DNA from: DATKDU01 sp035512595
GTDB lineage: Bacteria > Planctomycetota > Planctomycetia > Pirellulales > Pirellulaceae
DNA length: 36,867 nucleotides
Assembly: GCA_035512595.1 (NCBI GenBank)
Contig: DATKDU010000402.1
Coordinates: 1-36,867 of the forward strand
Direction of reading: 5' to 3'
The notes beneath the pieces were generated by a model. It saw only the letters and a program-made list of their open reading frames with translations. It did not search any database and was not told the DNA's origin. The position numbers were made by a program, and so were the translations under genes. This document shows positions 8,009 through 15,667 of the stretch, piece by piece (positions within the stretch are counted from its first letter, which is position 1; every line of letters begins with the position of its first letter).

Positions 8009-8386
8009 CGCTTCCTCCTAAGATTTCCAGATGGGGTGCGCTCCGACGTGCTGGACTCAGCCCCCGTGGGCGTCGGCCTGGCACTGGACTTTGTCTCCCG
8101 GACGCATTGGCCCGATTGTAGCCCCCCTGCGCAGCGGAACCACATACCCAGCGGGCGGGTGGCCCGTTCCTGAAAGGGACCCAGGGTCTCAAGGGTCGCG
8201 GGACCGAGTCAAGGCACAGCATTATTTTCTGGGTTTCTCTTATACATATGGCCAGTAACGACTTACGGCCACTCTTTTGCCGCGGGCGACATTCGCAGTG
8301 ACCAAAGGTGTCACACCCCCGCGTCTAATAGGATAGGGAACAGGTGTTCCCATGTCCGACGCGCCCGTGTACCCCTGGAGCCAGCC
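8009..8386. promoter_or_regulatory. Divergent spacer with two short palindromes upstream of the HTH gene
   Basis: No gene is supported in these 378 nt, which separate two divergent genes. A perfect palindrome, arms GGGAACA and TGTTCCC around GG, lies at 8336-8351, 35 nt before the HTH gene. A second, GGTGT-C-ACACC, lies at 8307-8317. Either could be an operator, for instance for autoregulation by the HTH protein. A short AT-rich stretch around 8221-8250 is the only promoter-like area, but I could not match a -35/-10 pair. Confidence 0.35.
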
Positions 8387-9223
8387 ATGTCACTGCCTCA
8401 TCAAGCTCATCAAGTGGACAAATTGTCCCAAGTCACACCCCCCCAGCGAGGGAGTTGTTTGACAGAACCCCCCGTTTCGTGTCAAAAAACCCTCCCCTCA
8501 GGCAGCCAGCCGCCGGGGGAGCCAGCCCAGATTGCCGCGGCAGTGCCACTGCCGCCGGTCCCCGAGACGCCGACGCAAGACGGGGACGAGCCGACGCCGG
8601 TCCGCTCGCAGTTCGATGCCGGCCAGCGAATCTACGCCATCGATCATCCGGTCCACTGGGCACAGCGCGATTACCCCGACGGCCTGTGCCCCAATACGGA
8701 GATCGTCACCGTCCGAGCCGACCGCGAGCGCCAGCGCGAGCGGGCCCGCGGCGGACGGCCGCCGGTCGTGGACGAGCAGATGAAGTACAACATGCTCGAG
8801 CTTCTCTCCGTCGGCTTGAGCCTGCGGATGACGGCCGCCCACGTCGGCGTTTCGCACCAGACGGTCGCCAACCTGCTGGCCGGCGATGCGAGGTTTGCCG
8901 AGGAGGTGCGTCAGACGCGCGAGCGGGCCAAGGTCTACCCGCTGAACTGCGTCCTCCGCGAATGCGGGCGGAGCTGGCGGGCCGCGGCGTGGCTGATGGA
9001 GTTCATGCAGCGGCAGGCGCTGCTGGAGCGGTCGGCCACGGAGAAGCACCTGGAGCGCGTCGGCGAGCAGGCCCTGAAGCTGATCGAGAAGGACCTGGCG
9101 GACAAAGTCCGCAAGCAGGCGGCCGAGCAAGGGCACCCGTGGTATCCCAAGCCCCAGGGGCCGGCGGCGGAGAACCCGCTGGAGCTGCTGTCGCGCCCCG
9201 CGGCGGAAGCCAAGGAGCCGTGA
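8387..9223 (+). CDS. Helix-turn-helix protein with long disordered N-terminus
   Basis: The product has 278 residues. CTGGAG 6 nt before ATG 8387 supports the start. Residues 1-75 are Pro/Gln/Ser-rich and look disordered. Residues about 105-130 are Arg/Glu-rich (ADRERQRERARGGRPP). Residues 138-170 (LELLSVGLSLRMTAAHVGVSHQTVANLL) read as a helix-turn-helix of the kind found in resolvases and phage small terminases, followed by AGDARFAEEVRQTRERA and a helical region (CGRSWRAAAWLMEF). The C-terminus again looks helical and then disordered. I cannot name the family. A DNA-binding role is inferred from the HTH only; a terminase small-subunit relic is a possible alternative but no other phage gene is present. 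Confidence 0.6.
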   Translation: MSLPHQAHQVDKLSQVTPPQRGSCLTEPPVSCQKTLPSGSQPPGEPAQIAAAVPLPPVPETPTQDGDEPTPVRSQFDAGQRIYAIDHPVHWAQRDYPDGLCPNTEIVTVRADRERQRERARGGRPPVVDEQMKYNMLELLSVGLSLRMTAAHVGVSHQTVANLLAGDARFAEEVRQTRERAKVYPLNCVLRECGRSWRAAAWLMEFMQRQALLERSATEKHLERVGEQALKLIEKDLADKVRKQAAEQGHPWYPKPQGPAAENPLELLSRPAAEAKEP

Positions 9224-9307
9224 GGGTCGAGGCGCGAGATGACTATGGGCCGGGCCTGTGACGCTCGGCACGGACGGACAAGTGCCGTCCGCGAGATCTC
9301 CTGGCAC

Positions 9308-9775
9308 CTACCCGCCCGCGTTGTTCCGCCGCAGCATCGGCTTGATTTCTTTGACAAAGTCGCTGGCGTCTTGAAAGCGGCGGTAGACGCTGGCAAAGCG
9401 GACGTAGGCCACCTGGTCGAGTGCGGCCAGCCGCTCCATGACCATTTCTCCCAGCGTGGGGCTGTCGATCTCCTGGTCCCCTTTGGCGTACAGCTCCGCT
9501 TCGATCTGCGAGACCAGCGTATCGATCTGTTCGTCGCTGATGGGGCGCTTCCAACAGGCTTTGGCCAGGCCCGAGCGGATCTTTTCCCGGTTGAACGGCT
9601 CGCGAATGCCGTCTTTCTTGACGACCTTGATCTCAAACTCTTCCAGCCGCTCGTAGGTGGTGAACCGCCGTTTGCAGGAGAGGCATTCGCGGCGGCGGCG
9701 GATGACGAACCCCTCCCCTCTGGCGCGGGAGTCGATGACGCGGTCGTTGTCCGTACGGCAGGAAGGGCAGCGCAT
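9308..9775 (-). CDS. nrdR: Transcriptional repressor NrdR
   Basis: This is a 155-residue protein of normal family length. ATG 9775 gives the canonical MRCPSC start; an in-frame extension to 9844 adds residues with no family match. The N-terminal zinc ribbon has Cys 3, 6, 31 and 34, with the conserved basic stretch GFVIRRRRECLSCKRRFTTYE. It is followed by the ATP-cone domain (VVKKDGIREPFNREKIRSGL) and the typical C-terminus (VAYVRFASVYRRFQDASDF). NrdR senses ATP/dATP and represses ribonucleotide reductase genes. It is encoded singly here; no nrd gene or NrdR box was seen in the window. Confidence 0.95.
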   Translation of the reverse strand: MRCPSCRTDNDRVIDSRARGEGFVIRRRRECLSCKRRFTTYERLEEFEIKVVKKDGIREPFNREKIRSGLAKACWKRPISDEQIDTLVSQIEAELYAKGDQEIDSPTLGEMVMERLAALDQVAYVRFASVYRRFQDASDFVKEIKPMLRRNNAGG

Positions 9776-9868
9776 GGAGCAAAGCTCTGGGAGCGGATCG
9801 GTCAGGCTGCTTGTGATTCTCACGGGATTGGCCCCGCGGGGCAAGTGCGCGTGACCTGCTGGCCAGCT

Positions 9869-9896
9869 TTGAGAGCCCCGCAGCGATGCCTATAAT
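9869..9896 (+). promoter_or_regulatory. Sigma70-type promoter of the zinc-ribbon/PH gene
   Basis: A perfect TATAAT (9891-9896) is preceded after 16 nt by TTGAGA (9869-9874, 5/6 match to the -35 box). It lies about 75 nt upstream of ATG 9971. The -10 context TGCCTATAATC recurs at 22153-22163. Confidence 0.6.
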
Positions 9897-9970
9897 CACG
9901 GCTCACTTGCGAATAACAGTCAATCGCGCCTGTTGGCGCGGCGACAGTCCAATCAGGAAATCACAGCACC

Positions 9971-10612
9971 ATGAAATGTCCCGCTTGTGCAGCCGACGTC
10001 GCGGCCGAATCGGTCTATTGTCCCCAGTGCGGACAACGGCTGGATGCTCCTCCGGCCGCAGCGCCGCCTGCCAAAACGCACCTTGAGCACATGCAGGCTG
10101 CCAAGGCCGCTCGCGCCCCAGCGGGTGACGACGCCGAATTGCCGCTGTGGAAAGGGGGCTTTTCCTGGAAGGCCATGCTGGGCTACTGGCTGCTGGCGAT
10201 CGTGGCCACGATCGTGGCCATCGTCGTTGCCGTGATCTTTGCCGCCATGCCGGCCGTCGGCCTGGCGGCGGGAGCGATCGTCCTGGTGCTGTGGATTTTC
10301 CTGGTCGTCTATTACCTGTACCTGCGGTTCAGCCTGGCTTACGAGCTGACCAACCAGCGGTTGATTCACCACCACGGGATCTTGACGCGCGTCACCAACC
10401 GGATCGAGACCATCGACATCGATGATATCAAGTTCACGCAGAATCTGATCGAGCGGTTCCTGGGAGTCGGCACGATTCAGATTCTGTCCAGCGACGTTTC
10501 CGATCCCAAGCTGGTCATCCGCGGCATCGACGACGTGAAACACGTTTTTGCCATCATGGACGACGCCCGCCGCGACGAGCGCCGCAAGCGGGGGATGTAT
10601 ATCGACGGGTGA
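9971..10612 (+). CDS. Zinc-ribbon and bacterial PH domain (bPH2/YdbT-type) membrane protein
   Basis: The product has 213 residues. An N-terminal zinc ribbon has Cys 3, 6, 17 and 20 (CPAC...CPQC). A Pro/Ala-rich linker follows, then two membrane segments (about 69-92 and 94-117). The cytoplasmic bPH2 domain starts at YELTNQRLIHHHGILTRVTNRIETIDIDDI and continues with GVGTIQILSSD. That text is typical of DUF304/YdbT-like PH proteins, where the two-helix hairpin anchors a PH fold at the membrane. Function is not established for this group. Its stop is only 2 nt from the end of the convergent glycosyltransferase gene. Confidence 0.8.
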   Translation: MKCPACAADVAAESVYCPQCGQRLDAPPAAAPPAKTHLEHMQAAKAARAPAGDDAELPLWKGGFSWKAMLGYWLLAIVATIVAIVVAVIFAAMPAVGLAAGAIVLVLWIFLVVYYLYLRFSLAYELTNQRLIHHHGILTRVTNRIETIDIDDIKFTQNLIERFLGVGTIQILSSDVSDPKLVIRGIDDVKHVFAIMDDARRDERRKRGMYIDG

Positions 10613-10614
10613 CG

Positions 10615-11811
10615 CTATGCCCGCCGGGCGTGAGCCACGCTCGCCAGTCCCGCTTCCCACGCCTGCGTCGTGTGCCGCGATAGTTGGAGCAGCGACAGGG
10701 CGCAAAACGGCGCTGCCAGGAGGGTCGCAAAGCGGACCGCCGGACGGCAATGGAACAACCACCCGGCAAACAGGGCCGCAACCAGCGTAGCGCCGGCACC
10801 GACCAGAAGCAGCGCCGGCCAGGCCGTCGCACCGAGCGGAATGCCGGCCATGGCCGCCGTAAACGCGAGGACCCAGGTGGCCGCCAGCACGGAAACGGGA
10901 GGGATTGTCAGGTCGAGCGCCAAACTGACAAGGTCGCTTCGTCCCTGGGCTACTCCCTGAGCGAGGAGGCGCGGCACGACAAACAACAGGGTCTTGAGGT
11001 AGCCGTATTTTTCCGCGGCATTGGGGCGGTGAAGGATTTCGTCCCGCATGGCGACCGGACTGTCCACGCGTGCTTCGGGCACCAGCAGCGGCGGCTGTCC
11101 GGCCACGGCCAGCGCCAAACCCAACTGCGGATCATCGACCGGCTCGTCGCCCGCGTCGCGGAGATTGTAGGTCAGCGCCCATGGCAAGGCGGTACCGGTG
11201 CCGGTGAGATAACACGAACCGGTCAGGCGAAACAGCCCCTGCGCCCGGACGATGTTGTTCAGCCGGAAGCCAAAGTCGGCAACGGCTTCTAGTTGATCCA
11301 ACTCCGATTCGGGCTCGCACAGGTTGACGGCCTGCGCCGGACGACGCATGGTCACTGCCGCCGTTCCCAGCAGCCGCACGGCATCGCGCTCAACCAGGCA
11401 ATCGGCATCGAGAAAGATGACCGCATCGGGCGGATCCGACTGGAAGTGCTTGAGTCCCGCGTCGATGGCGTGTGCTTTGCCGCGTTTGGCCGGATTGCGG
11501 TGCTCGATCACCTCGGCCCCCGCATGGCGGGCCGCCGCTGCCGTGTTGTCGGTGCAGTTGTCGGCCACGACCAGCACCCAGTCTTTCTGGCCGAGCGTGG
11601 GGACCAGGGTCTTGAGCGTGCGGCTGAGTGCCGCCTGCTCGTTGTGGGCCGGGATCAGCACGGCAAATCGCAGCCGCGAGAGCGGCTCGACCTGCGTCGA
11701 GGCACGCCAGGGAAGGACCGTCAGGAGCACTTCCAGGCAGAAGATGAAGGTGAGCAGCAGCACAGCCGCTGTGAGGGAGTACAAGCCAAGCAGCAGCACG
11801 GTGGTCAACAT
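10615..11811 (-). CDS. Glycosyltransferase family 2, membrane-associated
   Basis: The product has 398 residues. One N-terminal membrane segment (about 3-33) precedes the GT-A domain: VLIPAHNE (51-58), DNCTDNT (84-90), GKAHAIDAG, and the DAD metal-binding motif (FLDADCLVERD, 135-137). The later DDPQLGLALAVAG may supply the acidic acceptor-side motif (compare ED). A clear QxxRW motif is absent (text here is ILHRPNAAEKYGYL). Two or three hydrophobic segments near the C-terminus (VSVLAATWVLAFTAAMAGIP, WPALLLVGAGATLVAALFAG) complete a processive or dolichol-synthase-like topology. It is third in a minus-strand cluster after the Wzz-like and FkbM-type genes, so it most likely builds a surface polysaccharide. 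Substrate unknown. Confidence 0.85.
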   Translation of the reverse strand: MLTTVLLLGLYSLTAAVLLLTFIFCLEVLLTVLPWRASTQVEPLSRLRFAVLIPAHNEQAALSRTLKTLVPTLGQKDWVLVVADNCTDNTAAAARHAGAEVIEHRNPAKRGKAHAIDAGLKHFQSDPPDAVIFLDADCLVERDAVRLLGTAAVTMRRPAQAVNLCEPESELDQLEAVADFGFRLNNIVRAQGLFRLTGSCYLTGTGTALPWALTYNLRDAGDEPVDDPQLGLALAVAGQPPLLVPEARVDSPVAMRDEILHRPNAAEKYGYLKTLLFVVPRLLAQGVAQGRSDLVSLALDLTIPPVSVLAATWVLAFTAAMAGIPLGATAWPALLLVGAGATLVAALFAGWLFHCRPAVRFATLLAAPFCALSLLQLSRHTTQAWEAGLASVAHARRA

Positions 11812-11928
11812 GAGCGGTTCTCCGGCGTGGGCGAAAGCGAACGGGACGGAATCGTCCCTCGGATGGAGATGAGAAGCTTCAGGCGGTTTGGGGCACGTGA
11901 TTGCGACATGAGCCGCGGTTGTGTCGAG

Positions 11929-12687
11929 CTAAGGATGGGCTAAAAAGTAAGTCTGCTGGCCGCTGCGGAACTGACTGGCAAATGCCTCGCGGGCGATGGG
12001 CGAGTGACCATTCAGCCAATCGTCCATCAGCGAGATGGCCAGGCCATTCTCGGTGAGCAGGTCGTAAATCTCGTCGGGTTGCACGACAGGTTCTTGGCCG
12101 CCGTCCCGAGCAACGTGGAAAACCAGATAAGGGTGGCAGCGGCGGATGAGCCCCAGGGCACCGCTCAACACGCGGATTTCCCCCCCAGGGACGTTCACCC
12201 GCAGTAAGCGCACGGCCAGGTCCTGAGGAATCAGATCGTCCAGCGCCGCCATGAGCACGCGATAAGTCCCCGAGTCAGTCCTGACTGCACAGCGGCGGGA
12301 GATCAGCCTCTCCAGGGTGAGCGACCAAACGGGCGCGCAAGTCCCCTCGCCGGTCTCGTCGCTGGCTGCGACGTTGTGCATCACCACCTGCGGGAATTGG
12401 GTCTTCAAGCGTGCGAATCGTTCGGGAGCCGGCTCGATGACCAGGTGACGCCCGTGAGGGGCGCGGCGAAGGATCTCGCGGAGTGCCCGGCCGCGGCCGC
12501 TGCCGACGTCCACGCAGTTGGAATTGGGACGCAGGATGCGATCCATCACCTGCCGGAGTTGGCCGTCACGGCAGCCCGCGGCCGAGACCCAGCCGTACAT
12601 GGCGCGGGCCAGCGGCTCGATCGGGTTGCGGGCTACCATCTCCATGACCAGGTCCTTCACCATTTCGTCGCTTTCTTGGCACGACAT
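11929..12687 (-). CDS. FkbM-type SAM-dependent methyltransferase
   Basis: The product has 252 residues from ATG 12687 (an ATG at 12663 is an alternative; neither has a strong ribosome binding site). The SAM site is NCVDVGSGRGRALREIL, followed by the acidic ribose-binding strand VIEPAPERFARLK and the NVAASDETGEG loop usual for FkbM. The second FkbM hallmark, normally (L/I)KIDVEG.E..VL.G, appears here as LLRVNVPGGEIRVLSGA, with Asp and Glu of the DVEG core replaced. Either the family assignment is at its margin or the active site has changed. The gene lies between the Wzz-like gene and the GT2 gene, which fits sugar O-methylation of an exported polysaccharide. Confidence 0.7.
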   Translation of the reverse strand: MSCQESDEMVKDLVMEMVARNPIEPLARAMYGWVSAAGCRDGQLRQVMDRILRPNSNCVDVGSGRGRALREILRRAPHGRHLVIEPAPERFARLKTQFPQVVMHNVAASDETGEGTCAPVWSLTLERLISRRCAVRTDSGTYRVLMAALDDLIPQDLAVRLLRVNVPGGEIRVLSGALGLIRRCHPYLVFHVARDGGQEPVVQPDEIYDLLTENGLAISLMDDWLNGHSPIAREAFASQFRSGQQTYFLAHP

Positions 12688-12893
12688 GCCGCGAGCAAGT
12701 GGCTTCCTCCTGCAAGGCCGCAGCGGAAACGACTCGTCTCCTCGCTGATGAGAATTGCGCTGTGCTGCACGCCGTCGTGGGCGGGCAGGCAGTGGCCGAC
12801 GAATGTCACCGAACGGTCATTCCAACCATACGTCACGAATGGGCCGGCAGCGCGCCTTGCTGCCGCCGGCGACGGTTGGGCAGGTCGTTCCAC

Positions 12894-14174
12894 TTACACG
12901 GCCACGTCAAGCGGCTCAATTTCAGTGGGGATCGGGCCTGTGACGGCCAGTTCCAACAGCCGCTCCACGTCGCCGCGGGTCAGGAGCAACGGATCGGCGT
13001 CATAGCACCACAGCGCTACGCCGATGCCTGCCAGAAGCCCGACGAGCACTCCGCAGGTGACGGCGATGTACGGTTGAATGCCGCCGGTTTGCCGGGCTGG
13101 GCTGGCGAACTGCACGACGGTCAGTTCGATCGGCCGATCGTGATGCTGCTCCTCAGCAGTCTGGGCCTGGGCGAGCTGACGCCGCTCGGCATACGCCTTC
13201 AGCCGCGCCTCGGCCAGTTCGGCGTCTTGCGTCGCCTGCGCGACCAGGCCCTCCTGCTGGTTCAAGGCGACCAGCTCGCGCTTCAGTTCCTGCCGCAACT
13301 GGCACAGCACGCCCACGACGCCGGGAATGCGTTTTTCGGAAGGTGAGCCAGTGGCTGGGGCATTTCGATTGTCGCTGCCCGATTCGTTGATCTGCTGCGA
13401 CAGTTGGCCGATCATCTCGCGGAGGGCGACAAGCTGCGGGTGGGCCGGCGTCAACTGCGCCGCGAGCCGGCGTTCTTCCGCTTCGTGCTTGGAAAGCTCT
13501 CGGAGGAGCTGAACCTCGACCTCGGCCAACTGATCTTCGATGAGTTTCCTCTGGCCGGCCAGCGAGATTTCTCCGGGAGGATCCTGCGCCACGCGGAGGC
13601 GGGCGGTGGCGGTTTTCCAGGCGTGTTCCAGCGTTTTCGCCTCGTCCGCAGTGGACTGGAGAACTGGTGGAGATCGCGGGGATGGGGGAAGCGTAGTAAT
13701 CGTCCGCCCGCCGTCTGGCAGGTAGGTGCCTACCAGGGTGGAAACGATTTTCTCCGCGAGTTCCGGCCGATTAGTGGTGGCGCGGATCGTGATCTGGCCC
13801 GAGCCGTCGGCGGCGGCAATCGTCAGGCTGTCGCTAAGCACCTGCACCGCTTTGGCATGTTGTGCCGCCGCATTATCAGGCAGCCGTCCGGCCGCGATGA
13901 TTTGGGGCCCGAGCGTTTGAACGACCCGGGCCAGCAGGTCCGGATTGGCGAGATCTTTGGCGATGGAGTTTCGCTCGCGAGCGACCCAGTCGGGCGTTTC
14001 ACCGTCGTTACTGCCGCCGCTTGTCACCAGCAGCTTCGCCTCGGACGCATACTGCGGCGGCAGGCACTTGAGGCCGACCAGCGTGAGCAGGGCCGCAGCC
14101 GCGGCAACCGAAACCGACTTGGTCCAGTGCCGCCGCAGGGCCGGCGCGAGATTCTGAAGCTTGAGTAGGGGCAT
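12894..14174 (-). CDS. Wzz-type polysaccharide chain-length determinant/co-polymerase without kinase domain
   Basis: The product has 426 residues. ATG 14174 is preceded by GTGAGGAA 5 nt upstream, which decides the start over longer frames. The topology is that of PCP/Wzz proteins: a membrane segment near the N-terminus (about 19-37), the LPPQYASEAKLLV segment, a long periplasmic helical part rich in Glu/Gln/Leu (LRQELKRELVALNQQEGLVAQATQDAELAEARLKAY in pieces) and a second membrane segment (about 368-389). A short cytoplasmic tail follows (DPLLLTRGDVERLLELAVTG), the stretch that in PCP-2a proteins leads into a BY-kinase. Here the protein ends after about 30 more residues, with no Walker A motif. 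It is first gene of the polysaccharide cluster. Confidence 0.75.
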   Translation of the reverse strand: MPLLKLQNLAPALRRHWTKSVSVAAAAALLTLVGLKCLPPQYASEAKLLVTSGGSNDGETPDWVARERNSIAKDLANPDLLARVVQTLGPQIIAAGRLPDNAAAQHAKAVQVLSDSLTIAAADGSGQITIRATTNRPELAEKIVSTLVGTYLPDGGRTITTLPPSPRSPPVLQSTADEAKTLEHAWKTATARLRVAQDPPGEISLAGQRKLIEDQLAEVEVQLLRELSKHEAEERRLAAQLTPAHPQLVALREMIGQLSQQINESGSDNRNAPATGSPSEKRIPGVVGVLCQLRQELKRELVALNQQEGLVAQATQDAELAEARLKAYAERRQLAQAQTAEEQHHDRPIELTVVQFASPARQTGGIQPYIAVTCGVLVGLLAGIGVALWCYDADPLLLTRGDVERLLELAVTGPIPTEIEPLDVAV

Positions 14175-14394
14175 GGTATTCCTCACCGTTGGCAAACGCG
14201 CAAGTGCGAGCGCCGGCAAGAATACGTAGGGTGCGGCGGAAGAAGTGCAAGTTGAGGGTCGGTTCGTGCCGAATGTTGCGGCCAGGCACACCGGACGGCA
14301 GCCCCATTCCCCACCAACAGGCGGTCCAATTCGGACACCGATGCAGCAGAATTCCACAGATCAGCCGTATCAGCCGTCCCGGCCTGTTCACCAC

Positions 14395-15312
14395 TCACTC
14401 CCACCCAAAATCAAACCGCAGCTTCTCATCGAGCTTCTCCTTCCAGTAAGTGATCGCAAAGCCGCGGTCGATGTTCTGCGCGTGGGGCTCGCGCTCGGCA
14501 TCGAGCCACTCGATCCGCTCGGGCGAAAAATCGCTCGGATGACGTTTGATCGCGCTGACCATCCAGACGGCGTCGCTGGCCGAATGCGGGTCGGTTTTCA
14601 GCGGCAGCTTTCGTAGCTGTGCGGCCGCCGGCAGTTCGCTGCCAATCCAATCGAGCAGGGCGAAGACCGGCCAGAAGCCCGCTGACTTGTCGCCAAGGCA
14701 GGCCACTACGTGAAACACGACGTATCGTCCCGAGAGCAGCTTGTAGGCGAATAGCGCTCCGACCAGCCACGGATCGGCGTCGCTGCTGGGCGCCTTGCTG
14801 AGCCGAATTTCCTTTTTGGCCGGCGGCGGCGAGGTGAGAATTTCGCGTAGCGACAGCAAGGCCTGGCGGCGGTGGAGTGCCGCATCGTTTTCGGCAGCTT
14901 TGCGTTTGGGCTTGGCCTTGACGACACGATCGATGATGGCGAGCGCCTCTTTCTTGATTGCCGGCTCCAATCGTCCCATTCGCCACTGCGTTCCGGCCAA
15001 TGCCAGCAAAAACTCGTCCCGAAGCGCCTTGCTCGTCAGCAGCTTTTTCCAGCGCTGGGCCAGTTGGCTCGTAGCTTCCCGCTCGCGGAACCCCTGAGCG
15101 AGCAACTCCCGGTATTCGAGCTGAACGCGGTCGGGAATGTCGTCAGCCAGAATCAGCGGGGCCTTTTTAACTTTGTCCAGCCGGTCATTGGATTGCCGCT
15201 TGGGCTTGGGGACGGTCTTTCGCCCGGTCTTGGGCGAAGCGCGTTTCGGCGAGCGTCGGCTGCTGGCAAGGTTTGTTCGGCTGGCGGGCTTGGCGGCTTG
15301 GCGTTTGGCCAT
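14395..15312 (-). CDS. Conserved protein of unknown function with basic Lys/Arg-rich N-terminal tail
   Basis: The product has 305 residues. ATG 15312 is preceded by GGAGAAG, supporting this start. Residues 1-50 are almost all Lys, Arg, Ala, Ser and Pro (KRQAAKPASRTN, PKTGRKTVPKPKRQ), like a histone-H1 tail. The middle (VQLEYRELLAQGFREREATS, FLLALAGTQWRMGRLEPAIK, KEALAIID) and the second domain (DPWLVGALFAYKLLSGRYVV, FHVVACLG, FALLDWIGSELP) match a pattern I remember from unannotated bacterial proteins. There a helical 'LALA.TQW..GRL...VK..AL.IID' module precedes a 'W..GD.FAY.LLSGR' module. Some relatives look like immunity-type proteins, but I cannot confirm this. It is divergent from groEL1. 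The tail suggests nucleic-acid binding; this is inference. Confidence 0.6.
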   Translation of the reverse strand: MAKRQAAKPASRTNLASSRRSPKRASPKTGRKTVPKPKRQSNDRLDKVKKAPLILADDIPDRVQLEYRELLAQGFREREATSQLAQRWKKLLTSKALRDEFLLALAGTQWRMGRLEPAIKKEALAIIDRVVKAKPKRKAAENDAALHRRQALLSLREILTSPPPAKKEIRLSKAPSSDADPWLVGALFAYKLLSGRYVVFHVVACLGDKSAGFWPVFALLDWIGSELPAAAQLRKLPLKTDPHSASDAVWMVSAIKRHPSDFSPERIEWLDAEREPHAQNIDRGFAITYWKEKLDEKLRFDFGWE

Positions 15313-15667
15313 GACTTCTCCAAGAGAGGATTCCTTTAAGATTGGCAGCCGCTGCCAAATTGACAAGCTCCAGGAATCAGTCCATCGGCTCGCGCGTAGT
15401 TCCAATTTGGCTATCTTCCCTAAGCCCTTGGCAAGCAACGTCTTGCAGTCACTGCGCAGCCCCTTGGCACATTGCTTGCTATTGTCCCCCCAGCCGGCGC
15501 CCAGGCTGCCATTTTGCGGCCCCGCTCGCATTTGCGGTCGGCAGGTGCCCCGCAAAACCCACGAACACCCTCAGCCGCTGTCAGCACTCTTCGCGCCGAT
15601 TCAAGCCCTGACTTGTGACGCGGCTGCTATTAACCACATCTTTTTCGGCAACAGGAGGATTTTCATC
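15313..15667. promoter_or_regulatory. Divergent spacer upstream of groEL1; half-CIRCE only
   Basis: These 355 nt contain no supported gene. TCAGCACTC at 15581-15589 matches the left half of a CIRCE element (TTAGCACTC) at 8 of 9 positions, but the right half 9 nt further (ATTCAAGCC) does not match. HrcA control is therefore not supported. The ribosome binding site AGGAGG at 15653-15658, 9 nt before the GTG at 15668, is strong and fixes the groEL1 start. TTGTGA (15613-15618) and TATTAA (15628-15633) are too close to form a sigma70 pair. Confidence 0.4.

Noticed and set aside
12657..12893. Minus-strand 78-codon frame between the Wzz-like and FkbM-type genes
   Set aside because: It overlaps the start of the FkbM-type gene, has no ribosome binding site and no recognisable family; it may be a relic but cannot be supported.
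15581..15607. CIRCE element upstream of groEL1
   Set aside because: Only the left half-site matches; the right half does not.
15137..15667. N-terminal extension of groEL1 upstream of GTG 15668
   Set aside because: The added residues have no GroEL character and overlap the divergent gene; AGGAGG and the MAKQ start decide for 15668.
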